DNA of 64,000 nucleotides from Lactococcus protaetiae (GTDB lineage Bacteria; Bacillota; Bacilli; Lactobacillales; Streptococcaceae): positions 496,001-560,000 of the forward strand of contig NZ_CP041356.1 in NCBI RefSeq assembly GCF_006965445.1. Direction: 5' to 3'. The position numbers were made by a program, and so were the translations under genes. The stretch's first letter is position 1, and each line of letters begins with the position of its first letter. Shown here in pieces: positions 34,650 to 43,471 of the stretch. A model generated the notes under the pieces. That model made no database searches. It was not told where the DNA came from and saw only the letters and a list, made by a program, of their open reading frames with translations.

Positions 34650-34705
34650 TGATTGAAGTGATTGTTTCATTGGTGGCAGAATTAGCACGCACTAGCTAGG
34701 TTAAA
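34650..34705. repeat. Mosaic repeat R4, decayed remnant
   Basis: GAAGTGATTGTTTCATTGGTGG joins directly to TAGCACGCACTAG, meaning the two ends of an R1-type unit with the middle deleted. It abuts the pdhD stop codon. Confidence 0.75.
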
Positions 34706-36119
34706 CGTGAATTGGCAATCCATCAGCCAATTCAGCAGTATCCATGATTGCTTCACCAAGAGTTGGGTGAGGTTGGATAGTGAGTGAAATGTCTTTAGAA
34801 GTCAGTCCATTCTCAATAGCAAGAGAAAGACCAGAAATCAAGTCAGATGCACCAGGACCAACAATTTGAGCACCAATAATGGCTCCTTCTTTAGTTTCAG
34901 TAATCAAACGTAAGAAACCTGTGGTATCATTCATAGAAATCGCACGACCATTTGCAGCAAATGGGAATTTTGAAATCTTGACATCTTTACGCTCTTTAAC
35001 AGAATCAGGTGTTTCACCAACTGTGGCAAGCTCAGTTGTAGTATAAGCTACGGCTGGCAAAGCAACGTGCAAATCCACATCATCTTCGGCTCCTGCAATT
35101 GCAGCAGCAGCAACTTTAGCTTGGAATGAGGCTTTGTGGGCAAGCATAGGTCCAGGAACCACATCGCCAATAGCATAGATATGAGGAACATTTGTAGCGT
35201 AAGAGTCGTCAACTTCAATCAAACCGCGGTCAGTCAATTTTACATCAGTGTTATTCAATCCAATCAAGTCTGTGTTTGGACGACGACCAACAGAAACCAG
35301 CAAGTAGTCACCAGTAACCGTTTGTTCTTTACCATCAACTTCAAAAGTCAAAGTTACATCTTTGTCTGTTTGAACAGCAGATTTTGCCATTGCTGATGTA
35401 AAGATTTCAGAACCAGCAGACTTCACGCGATTTGCGATGATGTCAGACATCTCTTTATCAAAACCGTTTAAGATATGGTCAAGTCCTTCAACAATCGTGA
35501 TTTTAGAGCCGAGCATCCGATAAGCACCACCAAGCTCAGATCCGATAACACCACCACCAACAATAATCAGATGTTTAGGTACTTCAGGAAGTGAGAGCGC
35601 ACCAGTAGAGTCAATAATACGACCACCAAATGGGAAAGGAGGAATTTCAATAGGACGTGAACCTGTAGCGATAATCACATCGTTAAACTGTAAGAGTTGG
35701 AAACCATCTTCTTGTTCAACATTAATTGTATTATTGTCTACAAATTCAGCAGTTCCTTTGATAACGTCAATTTTGTGTTTTTTCAACAACATTTTAACGC
35801 CACCAGTTAATTGATTAACAACTTTTTCGTCTTTCCACTTTTGCGCAGCAGACCAGTCAAGTTCAACATTTTTAACTGAAAGTCCAAAAGGATTTTCACC
35901 TTTTTGTTCTTCCAAAGACTCTTGATAGTGGTGACCCACATTAATCAAGGCTTTTGATGGAATACATCCAATGTTCAAACAAACCCCACCAACATTATCT
36001 TTCTCAATAATTGTAACTTTTTTGCCTAATTCAGCAGCACGAATGGCAGCAACATAACCACCAGGGCCTGAACCAATAACAACCAAATCAACTTCTGTTG
36101 CTTGTGCACCAACAACCAT
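34701..36119 (-). CDS. pdhD: Dihydrolipoamide dehydrogenase (E3) of pyruvate dehydrogenase
   Basis: A flavoprotein that reoxidises the lipoyl groups of E2 with NAD. The FAD motif GSGPGGYVAAIRAAELG is at residues 16-32 and the redox disulfide Cys47/Cys52 is in GGVCLNIGCIPSKA. A second Rossmann motif GGGVIGSELGG and the catalytic His region QPHPTLGEA near the end complete it. It has no lipoyl domain and is 472 residues long. I start it at 36119 behind AAAGGAG; the longer reading to 36191 runs into a palindrome. It is separated from pdhC by about 450 bp of repeat R5, unlike the tight pdhA-B-C junctions. Confidence 0.95.
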   Translation of the reverse strand: MVVGAQATEVDLVVIGSGPGGYVAAIRAAELGKKVTIIEKDNVGGVCLNIGCIPSKALINVGHHYQESLEEQKGENPFGLSVKNVELDWSAAQKWKDEKVVNQLTGGVKMLLKKHKIDVIKGTAEFVDNNTINVEQEDGFQLLQFNDVIIATGSRPIEIPPFPFGGRIIDSTGALSLPEVPKHLIIVGGGVIGSELGGAYRMLGSKITIVEGLDHILNGFDKEMSDIIANRVKSAGSEIFTSAMAKSAVQTDKDVTLTFEVDGKEQTVTGDYLLVSVGRRPNTDLIGLNNTDVKLTDRGLIEVDDSYATNVPHIYAIGDVVPGPMLAHKASFQAKVAAAAIAGAEDDVDLHVALPAVAYTTTELATVGETPDSVKERKDVKISKFPFAANGRAISMNDTTGFLRLITETKEGAIIGAQIVGPGASDLISGLSLAIENGLTSKDISLTIQPHPTLGEAIMDTAELADGLPIHV

Positions 36120-36197
36120 TTTTATTCTCCTTTGAATATATTTTGTATACTGATCAAAAACTGTCAATATACAAAATTCAATCTCTGTCATTACTGA

Positions 36198-36530
36198 CAG
36201 ACGATGAAGTCAAGACTTATTCAGTGGAAATTTCATAAAACATTTGTCCATTTTTTCTAGTCGCTATCTTCACTACGCTACGCTGTCCGTTTGCTTAGCT
36301 GCTAAAGCAGCAAGAGCAAAAGGCAATGCGACTGATAAAAGGGCAACTCACCACTGAATTTAGGGTATAACCTCACATCTTCGATATGAGGTCACCCTGT
36401 CCCAGAAGCCTAAGTGCTTTAGCACTTAGGCCCTAGGGCAGTCGGACGAAAGTCGAGAAGCATAGTGCTGCTTTATCCCCTACCTAAGAGGTAAGGGAGA
36501 TAGCACGCACTTGCTTTGATAAAATATAAT
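36198..36530. repeat. Mosaic stem-loop repeat R5 inside the pdh operon
   Basis: An expanded R2-type unit: GAAGTCAAGACTTATTCAGTGG, then a module with CATTTGTCCATTTT and CTAGTCGCTATC, then hairpin AGCTGCTAAAGCAGC. After that come CACCACTGAATTT, a stem ACCTCACATC/GATATGAGGT, hairpin AAGTGCTTTAGCACTT, GTCGGACGAAA, TAGTGCTGCTTTA, hairpin CCCTACCTAAGAGGTAAGGG and TAGCACGCACTTG. The gap between pdhC and pdhD holds no gene. The expanded segments sit exactly where R2 has loops. Confidence 0.9.
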
Positions 36531-36568
36531 TTACAACTTTGTCAAAATAGCGAAAGTTGTAACTCCAA

Positions 36569-38164
36569 TTAGATTTCCATCAGCATGAACTCAGGATCAG
36601 CCAAAAGTGACTTCAAGTAGTTCAATGAAGTTTGACCCAACATACCATCAATCAAACGGTGGTCATAAGTCATTGACAACTTCATGTTTTGACCAACTAC
36701 AATTTCACCTTCAGCGTTCACGATAGGTTCTTTAACAATTGAACCAAGTCCTAAGATGACCACATCAGAACCGTTGATAATTGGTGTAAACCAACTTCCG
36801 CGAGCAGAACCGATGTTAGAAATCGTAATCGTAGAACCTTGCATTTGTGCAGGTTTCAATGAACCATCACGAGTTGCTGCTGCCAATTCTGCGATTTCTT
36901 TGGCGATTTCAAGAATTGATTTGTTTTCAGCTTCATGGATGACTGGTACGTACAAGCCCGTAGGTGCGTTGACCGCAATACCTACATTGACATGTTCATG
37001 GTAAACAATTTCTTGTTTTTCGTAGTCCACAGAAGCATTGATGTCTGGGAATTTATGGGCTGTCGTAGCAAGCGCTTTTGCAACATAAGCAAGATAAGTG
37101 AGTTTGATATCTTGTTTTGCGGCAATATCTTTAAATCCAGCACGATGTTTCACGAGTTTTGAAACTTCAACTTGGTCAAAGTTTGTAACAGGTGGAATAT
37201 GAGTATGTTGCGCAGTCATGACTTTAGAGACAACTTTACGTGTTGGATTCATCGCAACACGTTCGTCTGTCGCCCCCGCTTTAACAGCAGGAGCTTTAGG
37301 TGCATCTGCTTTAGGTGTGCTAGGCGCAGCAGCAGCTTCTGGAGTGCTAGGTGTTGTGCTAGGCGCTGCAAGAGGAGCAACTTTACCAGATTCAAAAGCT
37401 TTGACATCAGCAAGTGTTGTATGACCGTGACGACCAGTAGCAGGTACAAGTGTTAAATCAATACCAGCTTTACGCGCATAATGACGTACAGATGGCATAG
37501 CGAGGACACGACCAGCAGAAGTTGTTTTAGTTAAAGGTGCATTGCCAGCGGAAGCAGCAACTGCAGAAGCAGCTTCAACAGCAACAGGAGCAGGGCTTGA
37601 TGTTGGTGTAGCTGGAGTGGCAGAAGAGCCATTTCCGTTGTACTCGATTAAAGGAGCACCAACTTCAACAGTCGTCCCTGCTTCAACAAAAAGTTTAGTG
37701 ACAGTGCCAGAGTAAGGTGATAAAATTTCTTGCATGAGTTTATCATTTTGTACTTCAGCAACTGGATCATCTTCTTTGATTACATCTCCAACTTTAACCA
37801 ACCAATTAGCGATATCACCTTCGTGCATTCCTTCACCTATGTCAGGCATAGTGAAGATTTGAACATCACCAGCAGGAGCTTCAGCTACAGCTGGCGCAGG
37901 AGTAGTTTCTGTTGCTCCACCAGTTCCATCACCGTCAAATTCAACCAAAGGGGCATCAACTTCAACAGTTGTCCCTGCTTCAACAAAAAGTTTAGTGACA
38001 GTGCCAGAGTAAGGAGACAAGATTTCTTGCATGAGTTTATCGTTTTGTACTTCAGCGATTGGATCATCTTCTTTGACCACATCTCCGACTTTAACCAGCC
38101 AGTTAGCGATGTCGCCTTCGTGCATTCCTTCACCAATATCAGGCATTTTAAAAATCTCAGTCAT
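36569..38164 (-). CDS. pdhC: Dihydrolipoamide acetyltransferase (E2), two lipoyl domains
   Basis: The core of the pyruvate dehydrogenase complex. Two tandem lipoyl domains (about residues 1-78 and 103-180) are almost identical, each with the lipoylated lysine in QNDKLMQEI, separated by an Ala/Pro linker. A peripheral subunit-binding domain (MPSVRHYARKAGIDL, about 225-260), another Ala-Pro linker and the catalytic domain with YDHRLIDG near the C-terminus follow. It has 531 residues. The ATG at 38164 overlaps pdhB by 8 bp, with GAGGTGG upstream. The two lipoyl modules are also near-identical in DNA (about 37655-37850 and 37950-38150). Confidence 0.95.
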   Translation of the reverse strand: MTEIFKMPDIGEGMHEGDIANWLVKVGDVVKEDDPIAEVQNDKLMQEILSPYSGTVTKLFVEAGTTVEVDAPLVEFDGDGTGGATETTPAPAVAEAPAGDVQIFTMPDIGEGMHEGDIANWLVKVGDVIKEDDPVAEVQNDKLMQEILSPYSGTVTKLFVEAGTTVEVGAPLIEYNGNGSSATPATPTSSPAPVAVEAASAVAASAGNAPLTKTTSAGRVLAMPSVRHYARKAGIDLTLVPATGRHGHTTLADVKAFESGKVAPLAAPSTTPSTPEAAAAPSTPKADAPKAPAVKAGATDERVAMNPTRKVVSKVMTAQHTHIPPVTNFDQVEVSKLVKHRAGFKDIAAKQDIKLTYLAYVAKALATTAHKFPDINASVDYEKQEIVYHEHVNVGIAVNAPTGLYVPVIHEAENKSILEIAKEIAELAAATRDGSLKPAQMQGSTITISNIGSARGSWFTPIINGSDVVILGLGSIVKEPIVNAEGEIVVGQNMKLSMTYDHRLIDGMLGQTSLNYLKSLLADPEFMLMEI

Positions 38165-39137
38165 AATCAACCACCTCTTTAACTTTATTCACAATATCTT
38201 CTGCTTTAACCGCCCAATCATTTTCAGCTTGAGCAAATGGGAAGATTGAGTCTGGGCCAGTGACACGACCAATAGGTGCTTTGAGGCTCAAAACAAAACG
38301 TTCTGAAATTTCAGCCATAACATTTGCCGCAATACCAGCAGTACGTTGGGCTTCCTGAACGACTACGACACGACCGGTCTTTTCAACAGTTTTACCGATA
38401 GAAGCGATGTCAAGAGGAGCAACAGTGCGCAGGTCAAGGACTTCTGCCTTGATTCCTTCTTTTTCAAGCTGTTCAGCAGCTTTGAGTGCAAGTGGTACAG
38501 TACCACCATAGGCGATGATAGAAACATCAGAACCTTCTTTAGCTACAGCAGCTTGGTCAAGTGGTGTTGTATAATAGCCCTCAGGCACTTCACCTTTGAG
38601 TGAGCGATAGAGGTGGAGATTTTCAAGAAAAATGACAGGGTCATTGTTTTCGATAGACGCTAAAAGTAAACCTTTAGCATCAGCGGGATTTGATGGCATT
38701 ACAACACGAAGCCCAGGAATTTGTGAAAACAAACCTTCAATTGAGTCAGCGTGCATTTCAGGTGTCTTAGTTCCGATACCATAAGGTGTACGAACAACGA
38801 TATTGTTTGAACGTGTGTTGTTGAAACGATAACGTGTACGACTCATTTGACCTGCGATAGAGTCAAATACTTCAAAGATAAATGTTCCGAATTGAATTTC
38901 CATGATGGGATGGAATCCTTGAGTTGCAAGACCAATCGCCATACCACCAATTCCTGATTCAGCAAGCGGAGTATTGAAGACACGGTCTTCACCATATTTC
39001 TTTTGGAGTCCATCTGTTGCACGGAATACCCCACCATTTTCTCCGACATCTTCACCAAAAACTAGAGTGTCTTTGTCTTTTTCAAGCGCAAGGTCAAGCG
39101 CTTCTGTAATTGCTGCAATATAAGTTTTCACTGCCAT
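38157..39137 (-). CDS. pdhB: Pyruvate dehydrogenase E1 beta subunit
   Basis: Forms the alpha2-beta2 E1 with PdhA, contributing half of the thiamine-diphosphate site. The N-terminus MAVKTYIAAITEALD and the FGEDVGENGGVFRAT block are typical, as is the C-terminal region RVTGPDSIFPFAQAE. The 326 residues are normal. It starts 2 bp after the pdhA stop and overlaps pdhC. Confidence 0.96.
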   Translation of the reverse strand: MAVKTYIAAITEALDLALEKDKDTLVFGEDVGENGGVFRATDGLQKKYGEDRVFNTPLAESGIGGMAIGLATQGFHPIMEIQFGTFIFEVFDSIAGQMSRTRYRFNNTRSNNIVVRTPYGIGTKTPEMHADSIEGLFSQIPGLRVVMPSNPADAKGLLLASIENNDPVIFLENLHLYRSLKGEVPEGYYTTPLDQAAVAKEGSDVSIIAYGGTVPLALKAAEQLEKEGIKAEVLDLRTVAPLDIASIGKTVEKTGRVVVVQEAQRTAGIAANVMAEISERFVLSLKAPIGRVTGPDSIFPFAQAENDWAVKAEDIVNKVKEVVDYD

Positions 39138-39139
39138 TC

Positions 39140-40264
39140 TTATTTGCCCTCGCTTTCAAATTTTTCAATTTGCTCAAGCATTGCTTGGCTAGGTACTTCA
39201 AGTGTGTTTTTGATGAAGCTAGAGATTTTTTGTTTTTCAACATTATTTGCTTTTTTGATATCAGCATCAATGCGAGCGTCAAGTTCAGCAATATAAGCTT
39301 CCTCTTTTGCAGTATCCCAAAGTCCTTTGTCCGTCAAGAATTTACGCATACGAACAAGAGGTTCTTTCTTCCACCAAGCATCAATATCTTCTTTTGTACG
39401 ATAGCGAAGCGGATCATCACCAGCAGTTGAGTGTGGTTCAAGACGATTTGTGATTGTTTCAATAACTACGGGACCATTACCAGCGACGGCCCAAGCGCGT
39501 GCGTCTTTTGAAGCGAGGTACATTGCGATAGCATCCATACCATCAACAACAATAGATGGCGCACCAGCAGCCCATCCTTTTGCAGCCAAATGTGGTGCAG
39601 CAGTTTGAAGACTACGAGGAGTTGAAATCGCAAAACCATTATTTTGAATGAAGGCAACAAGTGGGGCTTTGTAAGCTCCAGCAAAGTTGATTCCTTCATA
39701 AGTATCGCCTTGTGAAGAACCACCATCACCTGTATAAACAAAAGCTACGGCATCTTTTTTACGTTTTTTGAGTCCAAGAGCAACACCAGCGGCTTGAACG
39801 TATTGAGCGCCAATGATGATTTGTGGGAACCATGAATTGACTGGTTTTCCATCATCAGTAGTGTATTCATTACCGAGTTGGTGTCCACGTGACCAAAGGA
39901 GCCCTTTCCAGATTGGCCAACCTTTTGAGTAGATTTGTGGGAGGTCGCGATATCCTGGGAAAAGCCAGTCTTCATCTGTGAAGGCAAAGGCTGAGGCCAT
40001 TTGTGAAGCTTCTTGACCTGCATGGGGACCAAAAAATCCCATACGTCCTTGTTTTGCGAGTTTCATTGAACGGATGTCTACTTGACGCGCAAAAAGCATA
40101 CTCTTGAAGAGTTCGACAAGTTTTTCATCGGATAATTCTGCACGTTTAAGTCCATCTTCATCAACGATTTTTCCTTCTTCGTTGAGGATTTGCAACATTG
40201 GGAATGCAGTATCTTGCAATTCGAGTTGCGTTTTGAAATCTAAGATTTGTTTACTGTTTGACAT
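39140..40264 (-). CDS. pdhA: Pyruvate dehydrogenase E1 alpha subunit
   Basis: Decarboxylates pyruvate on thiamine diphosphate and transfers the acetyl unit to the E2 lipoyl groups. The ThDP/Mg motif runs from YTGDGGSSQGDTYEG to IQNNGFAIS (GDG to NN), and the phosphorylation-loop-like segment THRLEPHSTAGDDPLRYR is present as TNRLEPHSTAGDDP. It has 374 residues. AAAGGAAAT precedes the ATG. It is co-directional with lplA 82 bp upstream, with no promoter visible between them. Confidence 0.96.
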   Translation of the reverse strand: MSNSKQILDFKTQLELQDTAFPMLQILNEEGKIVDEDGLKRAELSDEKLVELFKSMLFARQVDIRSMKLAKQGRMGFFGPHAGQEASQMASAFAFTDEDWLFPGYRDLPQIYSKGWPIWKGLLWSRGHQLGNEYTTDDGKPVNSWFPQIIIGAQYVQAAGVALGLKKRKKDAVAFVYTGDGGSSQGDTYEGINFAGAYKAPLVAFIQNNGFAISTPRSLQTAAPHLAAKGWAAGAPSIVVDGMDAIAMYLASKDARAWAVAGNGPVVIETITNRLEPHSTAGDDPLRYRTKEDIDAWWKKEPLVRMRKFLTDKGLWDTAKEEAYIAELDARIDADIKKANNVEKQKISSFIKNTLEVPSQAMLEQIEKFESEGK

Positions 40265-40346
40265 TATAGATTTCCTTTCTATTTCCTATTTAGAAATTTA
40301 GCATTTTTCTTGGAGTTTTTCTTGAATAAAGCTTGTGAATTAGGCA

Positions 40347-41348
40347 TTATTCAGCTAAGTCATTGGCTTTAAACATTTGAGCGAGTTCATTGTTTTCAAT
40401 TGTTCCGAAATATTGTCCTTCTTTGTTGGAAGTGAGAACTTCGTGGACGGCTTCAGGAGTGAATTCGATGCCGATAAACTGCTCTTTAATATCACGCCAG
40501 TCACGAACGCCGAGGAAATCACCGAGAAAATTGATTTCTGTGATTTTTCCGTGCTCTACATTGACTTGGACATCGATGCTACCACCTGTAAATTTAGCAT
40601 GGTTACTAAATGCGAATTTTGGTGACTCACCATAATTCCAATCCCAAGTGGAGAATTGATGATCACGCCAATCTTTGATACCTGTGAGTTGTTCTTCGGT
40701 CAGGAGAAGTTCATTGTCTTTTCCTTCGTCAGTGAGGTAGTATTTTAAGGCTTCGATGAAACTATCTAATGTCAATTCCTCAGGAGCATAATCTTTGATG
40801 TTACCAACGCGAGCGCGGACAGATTTTGCTGCTTTGCTGACAAACTTTTCATCAGAAACGTTGAGTGAGCGAATCATGGCTTCAACATCGGTATCCCAGA
40901 GTAGTGTTCCGTGATGCATGAGGTAGCCACCAGCGTATCGCTGAGCATTACCTGATATTTTCTTACCTTCGACTTCGAGGTCGTTACGACCTGTGATTTG
41001 AGCATTGATGCCAACAGCATGAAGTGCATCATACATGGGCTGGACAAATTGTTTAAAGTTGACAGATGCCGAACTTTCAACGGGGACAAAAAATGTGAAG
41101 CAGATATTTCCCTCATCGTGATATACTGCACCACCTCCGGATACACGACGAACGACTTGGACATCGTGATTGTCGATATAGTCTTGATTGACCTCGGCAA
41201 AAGTATTCTGGTTGCGACCTACAATAACTGCACGTTTGTTTTGCCATAATGAAAAAACAGGCTCAGTTGGTTTTAAATTGTAGAGTAGCCAGCTGTCCAT
41301 AGCGATGTTGGTGTAAGCGTCTTGACCTAGATAGTTGATAAATTGCAT
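40347..41348 (-). CDS. lplA: Lipoate-protein ligase A
   Basis: Attaches scavenged lipoate to E2 lipoyl domains, so its position ahead of pdhABC is functional. The N-terminal MQFINYLGQDAYTNIAMDSWLL and the conserved RRVSGGGAVYHDEGNICFTF (lipoyl-AMP loop) are present, as is the ISGNAQRYAGGYLMHHGTLL block; a C-terminal accessory domain follows (about residues 245-333). I start at 41348 with GGAAGGA upstream. The 22-residue longer reading lacks a ribosome site. A single promoter upstream would drive lplA-pdhA-pdhB-pdhC. Confidence 0.94.
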   Translation of the reverse strand: MQFINYLGQDAYTNIAMDSWLLYNLKPTEPVFSLWQNKRAVIVGRNQNTFAEVNQDYIDNHDVQVVRRVSGGGAVYHDEGNICFTFFVPVESSASVNFKQFVQPMYDALHAVGINAQITGRNDLEVEGKKISGNAQRYAGGYLMHHGTLLWDTDVEAMIRSLNVSDEKFVSKAAKSVRARVGNIKDYAPEELTLDSFIEALKYYLTDEGKDNELLLTEEQLTGIKDWRDHQFSTWDWNYGESPKFAFSNHAKFTGGSIDVQVNVEHGKITEINFLGDFLGVRDWRDIKEQFIGIEFTPEAVHEVLTSNKEGQYFGTIENNELAQMFKANDLAE

Positions 41349-41420
41349 GTTTATGCATCCTTCCCAAATCATTGTGTTGCCTTTGTCAAAGTTATTTGAC
41401 AAATTTACACACACAGCTTA

Positions 41421-41449
41421 ATTATACCCCTTGTGAAAGGAAATGTAAA
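41421..41449 (-). promoter_or_regulatory. Promoter of the lplA-pdh operon
   Basis: On the minus strand: TTTACA, a 17-bp spacer, then TATAAT, about 70 bp before the lplA start codon. Confidence 0.75.
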
Positions 41450-41534
41450 GAAAAATGGATTGCGCTTACAATTAGTGTTAATATTCACTTTGTTTCTGTG
41501 AATTTTGTGAAAGACTTATCATTACTGTTTAATA

Positions 41535-41605
41535 AAAAACAGCCTAATACTATTTTCCTAATCATTGCAAGGCAGTAGATTAGCGAGTATAGTCTGGCTG
41601 TTTTT
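41535..41605 (-). terminator. Long-loop terminator of the GDPD gene
   Basis: AAACAGCC within the last codons pairs with GGCTGTTTTTT about 50 nt downstream. The loop is long, so efficiency is uncertain. Confidence 0.45.
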
Positions 41606-42446
41606 GAATTTGATTACGGATACGAATAGCTTGCTCAGGATAGTCTGTGATAATACCAGCAACATTTTCATGAAAAGCTTGTCGCATTTCGGATTCACTA
41701 TTTACTGTCCAAAGTCTGACAGGTTTGTTGGACAATGCTGTAAGGACAGGATGTTTGAATGCGTAGGATTTACGAGGGTGAATACTAGTAATAAAATCTG
41801 TCAGTAACCCATTTTCAATCTTTTTAAGTCGATTATTGGTGAGATAACTTAATTCTACATCAGGCTCAATTTCGCTGAGAATTTTTAGAGAGTCAATATT
41901 GAAAGAGCTATACAAATGGGTAAAAGGCCACTGCTGGCTTTTCATCAGCACTGACAGCTTTTTTTCAATATCTGGATAGTGATATTTGTCAGTCTTGATT
42001 TCGATATTCAAGCTTCCTGTGAAGTGTAAATCTGTCAGTAATGACAGGACTTCCGAAAGGATTGGTATTTTTTCTCCACGGAAATCTTCTTTGAACCAAG
42101 ATCCAGCATCAAACCTTTTGAGCTCGGCAACAGTCATTTTGCGCACAAGTCCTTTACCTGTCGTTGTCCGATCAATTTTTTCATCATGAATGACAATAAG
42201 TTCACCATCATTAGAAAGATGCACATCAAGTTCAATCCCATCGGAATGAACACGGACTGCTTCACGAAATGAAGCAAGCGTATTTTCGGGGCGATTGCAT
42301 TTGGAACCACGATGAGCAAAGACAAAAGTTTGAACTTCATGATTCATCTGTTGATTGCGACTCAGCCATTTTTCTGATTTGCCGAATTTTCGCTTGTCAA
42401 GCGTGCGTAATGTTTTATTGATAAGGTTGGATAAACCGATAACCAC
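41580..42446 (-). CDS. Glycerophosphodiester phosphodiesterase (GDPD) family
   Basis: A TIM-barrel phosphodiesterase releasing glycerol-3-phosphate from glycerophosphodiesters. FAHRGSKCNRPENTLASF carries the catalytic His and Glu, and GIELDVHLSNDGELIVIHDE supplies the metal ligands and second His. The GTG at 42446 is chosen because AAAGGAG lies 7 bp upstream; upstream codons come from spacer sequence. The 288 residues are mostly the catalytic domain, preceded by about 45 basic residues. No membrane helix is visible, so it is probably cytoplasmic. Confidence 0.9.
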   Translation of the reverse strand: MVIGLSNLINKTLRTLDKRKFGKSEKWLSRNQQMNHEVQTFVFAHRGSKCNRPENTLASFREAVRVHSDGIELDVHLSNDGELIVIHDEKIDRTTTGKGLVRKMTVAELKRFDAGSWFKEDFRGEKIPILSEVLSLLTDLHFTGSLNIEIKTDKYHYPDIEKKLSVLMKSQQWPFTHLYSSFNIDSLKILSEIEPDVELSYLTNNRLKKIENGLLTDFITSIHPRKSYAFKHPVLTALSNKPVRLWTVNSESEMRQAFHENVAGIITDYPEQAIRIRNQIQKQPDYTR

Positions 42447-42489
42447 GTGTGTTCTCCTTTCATTTAAGGTGTGAAAGCTATCCAATTTG

Positions 42490-42545
42490 AAATCATAAAG
42501 TCAAGACTGAATTCAAAGCAAGTGCGTGCTTTGATAAAAATAGGA
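42490..42545. repeat. Mosaic repeat R6, short remnant
   Basis: AAAGTCAAGACT joins ATTCAAAGC and then AAGTGCGTGCTTTGATAAAAAT: the two ends of an R2-type unit without the middle. It lies upstream of the GDPD start. Confidence 0.7.
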
Positions 42546-42629
42546 AATTACAGATTCAGATATTCACACGAACACTAATTTATCTGTTTTTCATTCTCAA
42601 TAACATAAGATTTTACTGACAGAAAGCTG

Positions 42630-43274
42630 TCAGTGACTTTCGTTATATTCCTGCTCTATTGCTTTGACAAAATCATGCATGATTTGATTTCGTTTTTTGC
42701 CTATATTTTTTGCCTCATCTGTATTGAGTAAATCTTCAAGCAAAAAAAGTTTTTCATAAAAATGATTAAGCGTGGTTCCCTCTTTTTGATGATAATCGGC
42801 CTTTGTCAGTACGCTGACAGGTTTATCAGAAGGGTCATAAAGTGCGCGACCACGTGCCCAACCGTACTCTAGCGTGCGAGCAATGCCCCAAGCGCCCATA
42901 GCATCGAGTCTGTCAGCATCCTGTACAATCTGCCCATTGATATCTAAGGATTTCCGACTTTCGATATTTGACGAAAAGCTCATATTGTCAATGATAAAGA
43001 AAATCTGCTTGTTGATAATACTGTCAGTACTGACAGTATTTAAAAATTTACTGACAAAAATTTTCTGCTGTTCTACACGATCTGTCAACTTTTCGTCATA
43101 GGTATCATGCAAGTAACAAGCAGCCAGCACAAGCTCACGATTTGCTGACGGTTCTGTCAGTAAAATTTTATTTGCTAAAGCTACCACGCGCTCAATATGG
43201 TCAAAACCATGACCATCATTATTTTCCATATGAATTTTTTTAGCAAATTCTGCAATTTTTTCTAAGTCAATCAT
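42630..43274 (-). CDS. HD-domain phosphohydrolase
   Basis: A metal-dependent HD superfamily enzyme of 214 residues. GHGFDHIERV carries the first His pair, CYLHDTYDEK the HD dyad, and VQDADRLDAMGAWGIART the last Asp. This matches the YedJ/YpgQ-like group acting on nucleotides. The gene starts as ATGA over the stop of the preceding DUF6440 frame once that is corrected, so it is translationally coupled. A CTGTCAG inverted pair covers its stop codon, and a complete palindrome is at 43021-43036. Confidence 0.88.
   Translation of the reverse strand: MIDLEKIAEFAKKIHMENNDGHGFDHIERVVALANKILLTEPSANRELVLAACYLHDTYDEKLTDRVEQQKIFVSKFLNTVSTDSIINKQIFFIIDNMSFSSNIESRKSLDINGQIVQDADRLDAMGAWGIARTLEYGWARGRALYDPSDKPVSVLTKADYHQKEGTTLNHFYEKLFLLEDLLNTDEAKNIGKKRNQIMHDFVKAIEQEYNESH
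43021..43036. repeat. Complete 16-bp palindrome CTGTCAGTACTGACAG
   Basis: Inside the HD gene (minus), read as V-S-T-D. Confidence 0.9.
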
Positions 43275-43461
43275 TGGTAATCCTTATTAACCTTAGGCTT
43301 TCCTTCTTTGTCCATAAGTACAGTCAATCCGCCGCATAACCAGCAGCATGAAAAAGATACTCAATCCCAGTTTCTTTATCCACAATAACCGTATTCGTTT
43401 CAAGTGCTGCTGCTTTTCCAGTCGTTTGTTCAAACCGTTCTTTGATGTCATTTTTGTTCAT
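43271..43461 (-). pseudogene. DUF6440-like small protein, apparent one-base frameshift
   Basis: Too short for an ordinary frame list, and broken. From ATG 43461 (GAGAGGAT upstream) it reads MNKNDIKERFEQTTG and on to GIEYLFHAAGYAAD, then stops. Adding one G at the GCGGCGG stretch (about 43329-43335) gives GYAGGLTVLMDKEGKPK and an end at 43271 overlapping the HD start as ATGA (63 residues). The restored tail matches the DUF6440 pattern as I remember it: TGxxYLF, GYAGGLTxLxDxxGKP. The overlap with the next start is independent support. Confidence 0.8.
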
Positions 43462-43471
43462 AAAAATCCTC

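Noticed and set aside
41372-41578. 68-codon plus-strand frame between lplA and the GDPD gene
   Set aside because: It lies over the lplA promoter on the opposite strand and the GDPD terminator, without start signals.
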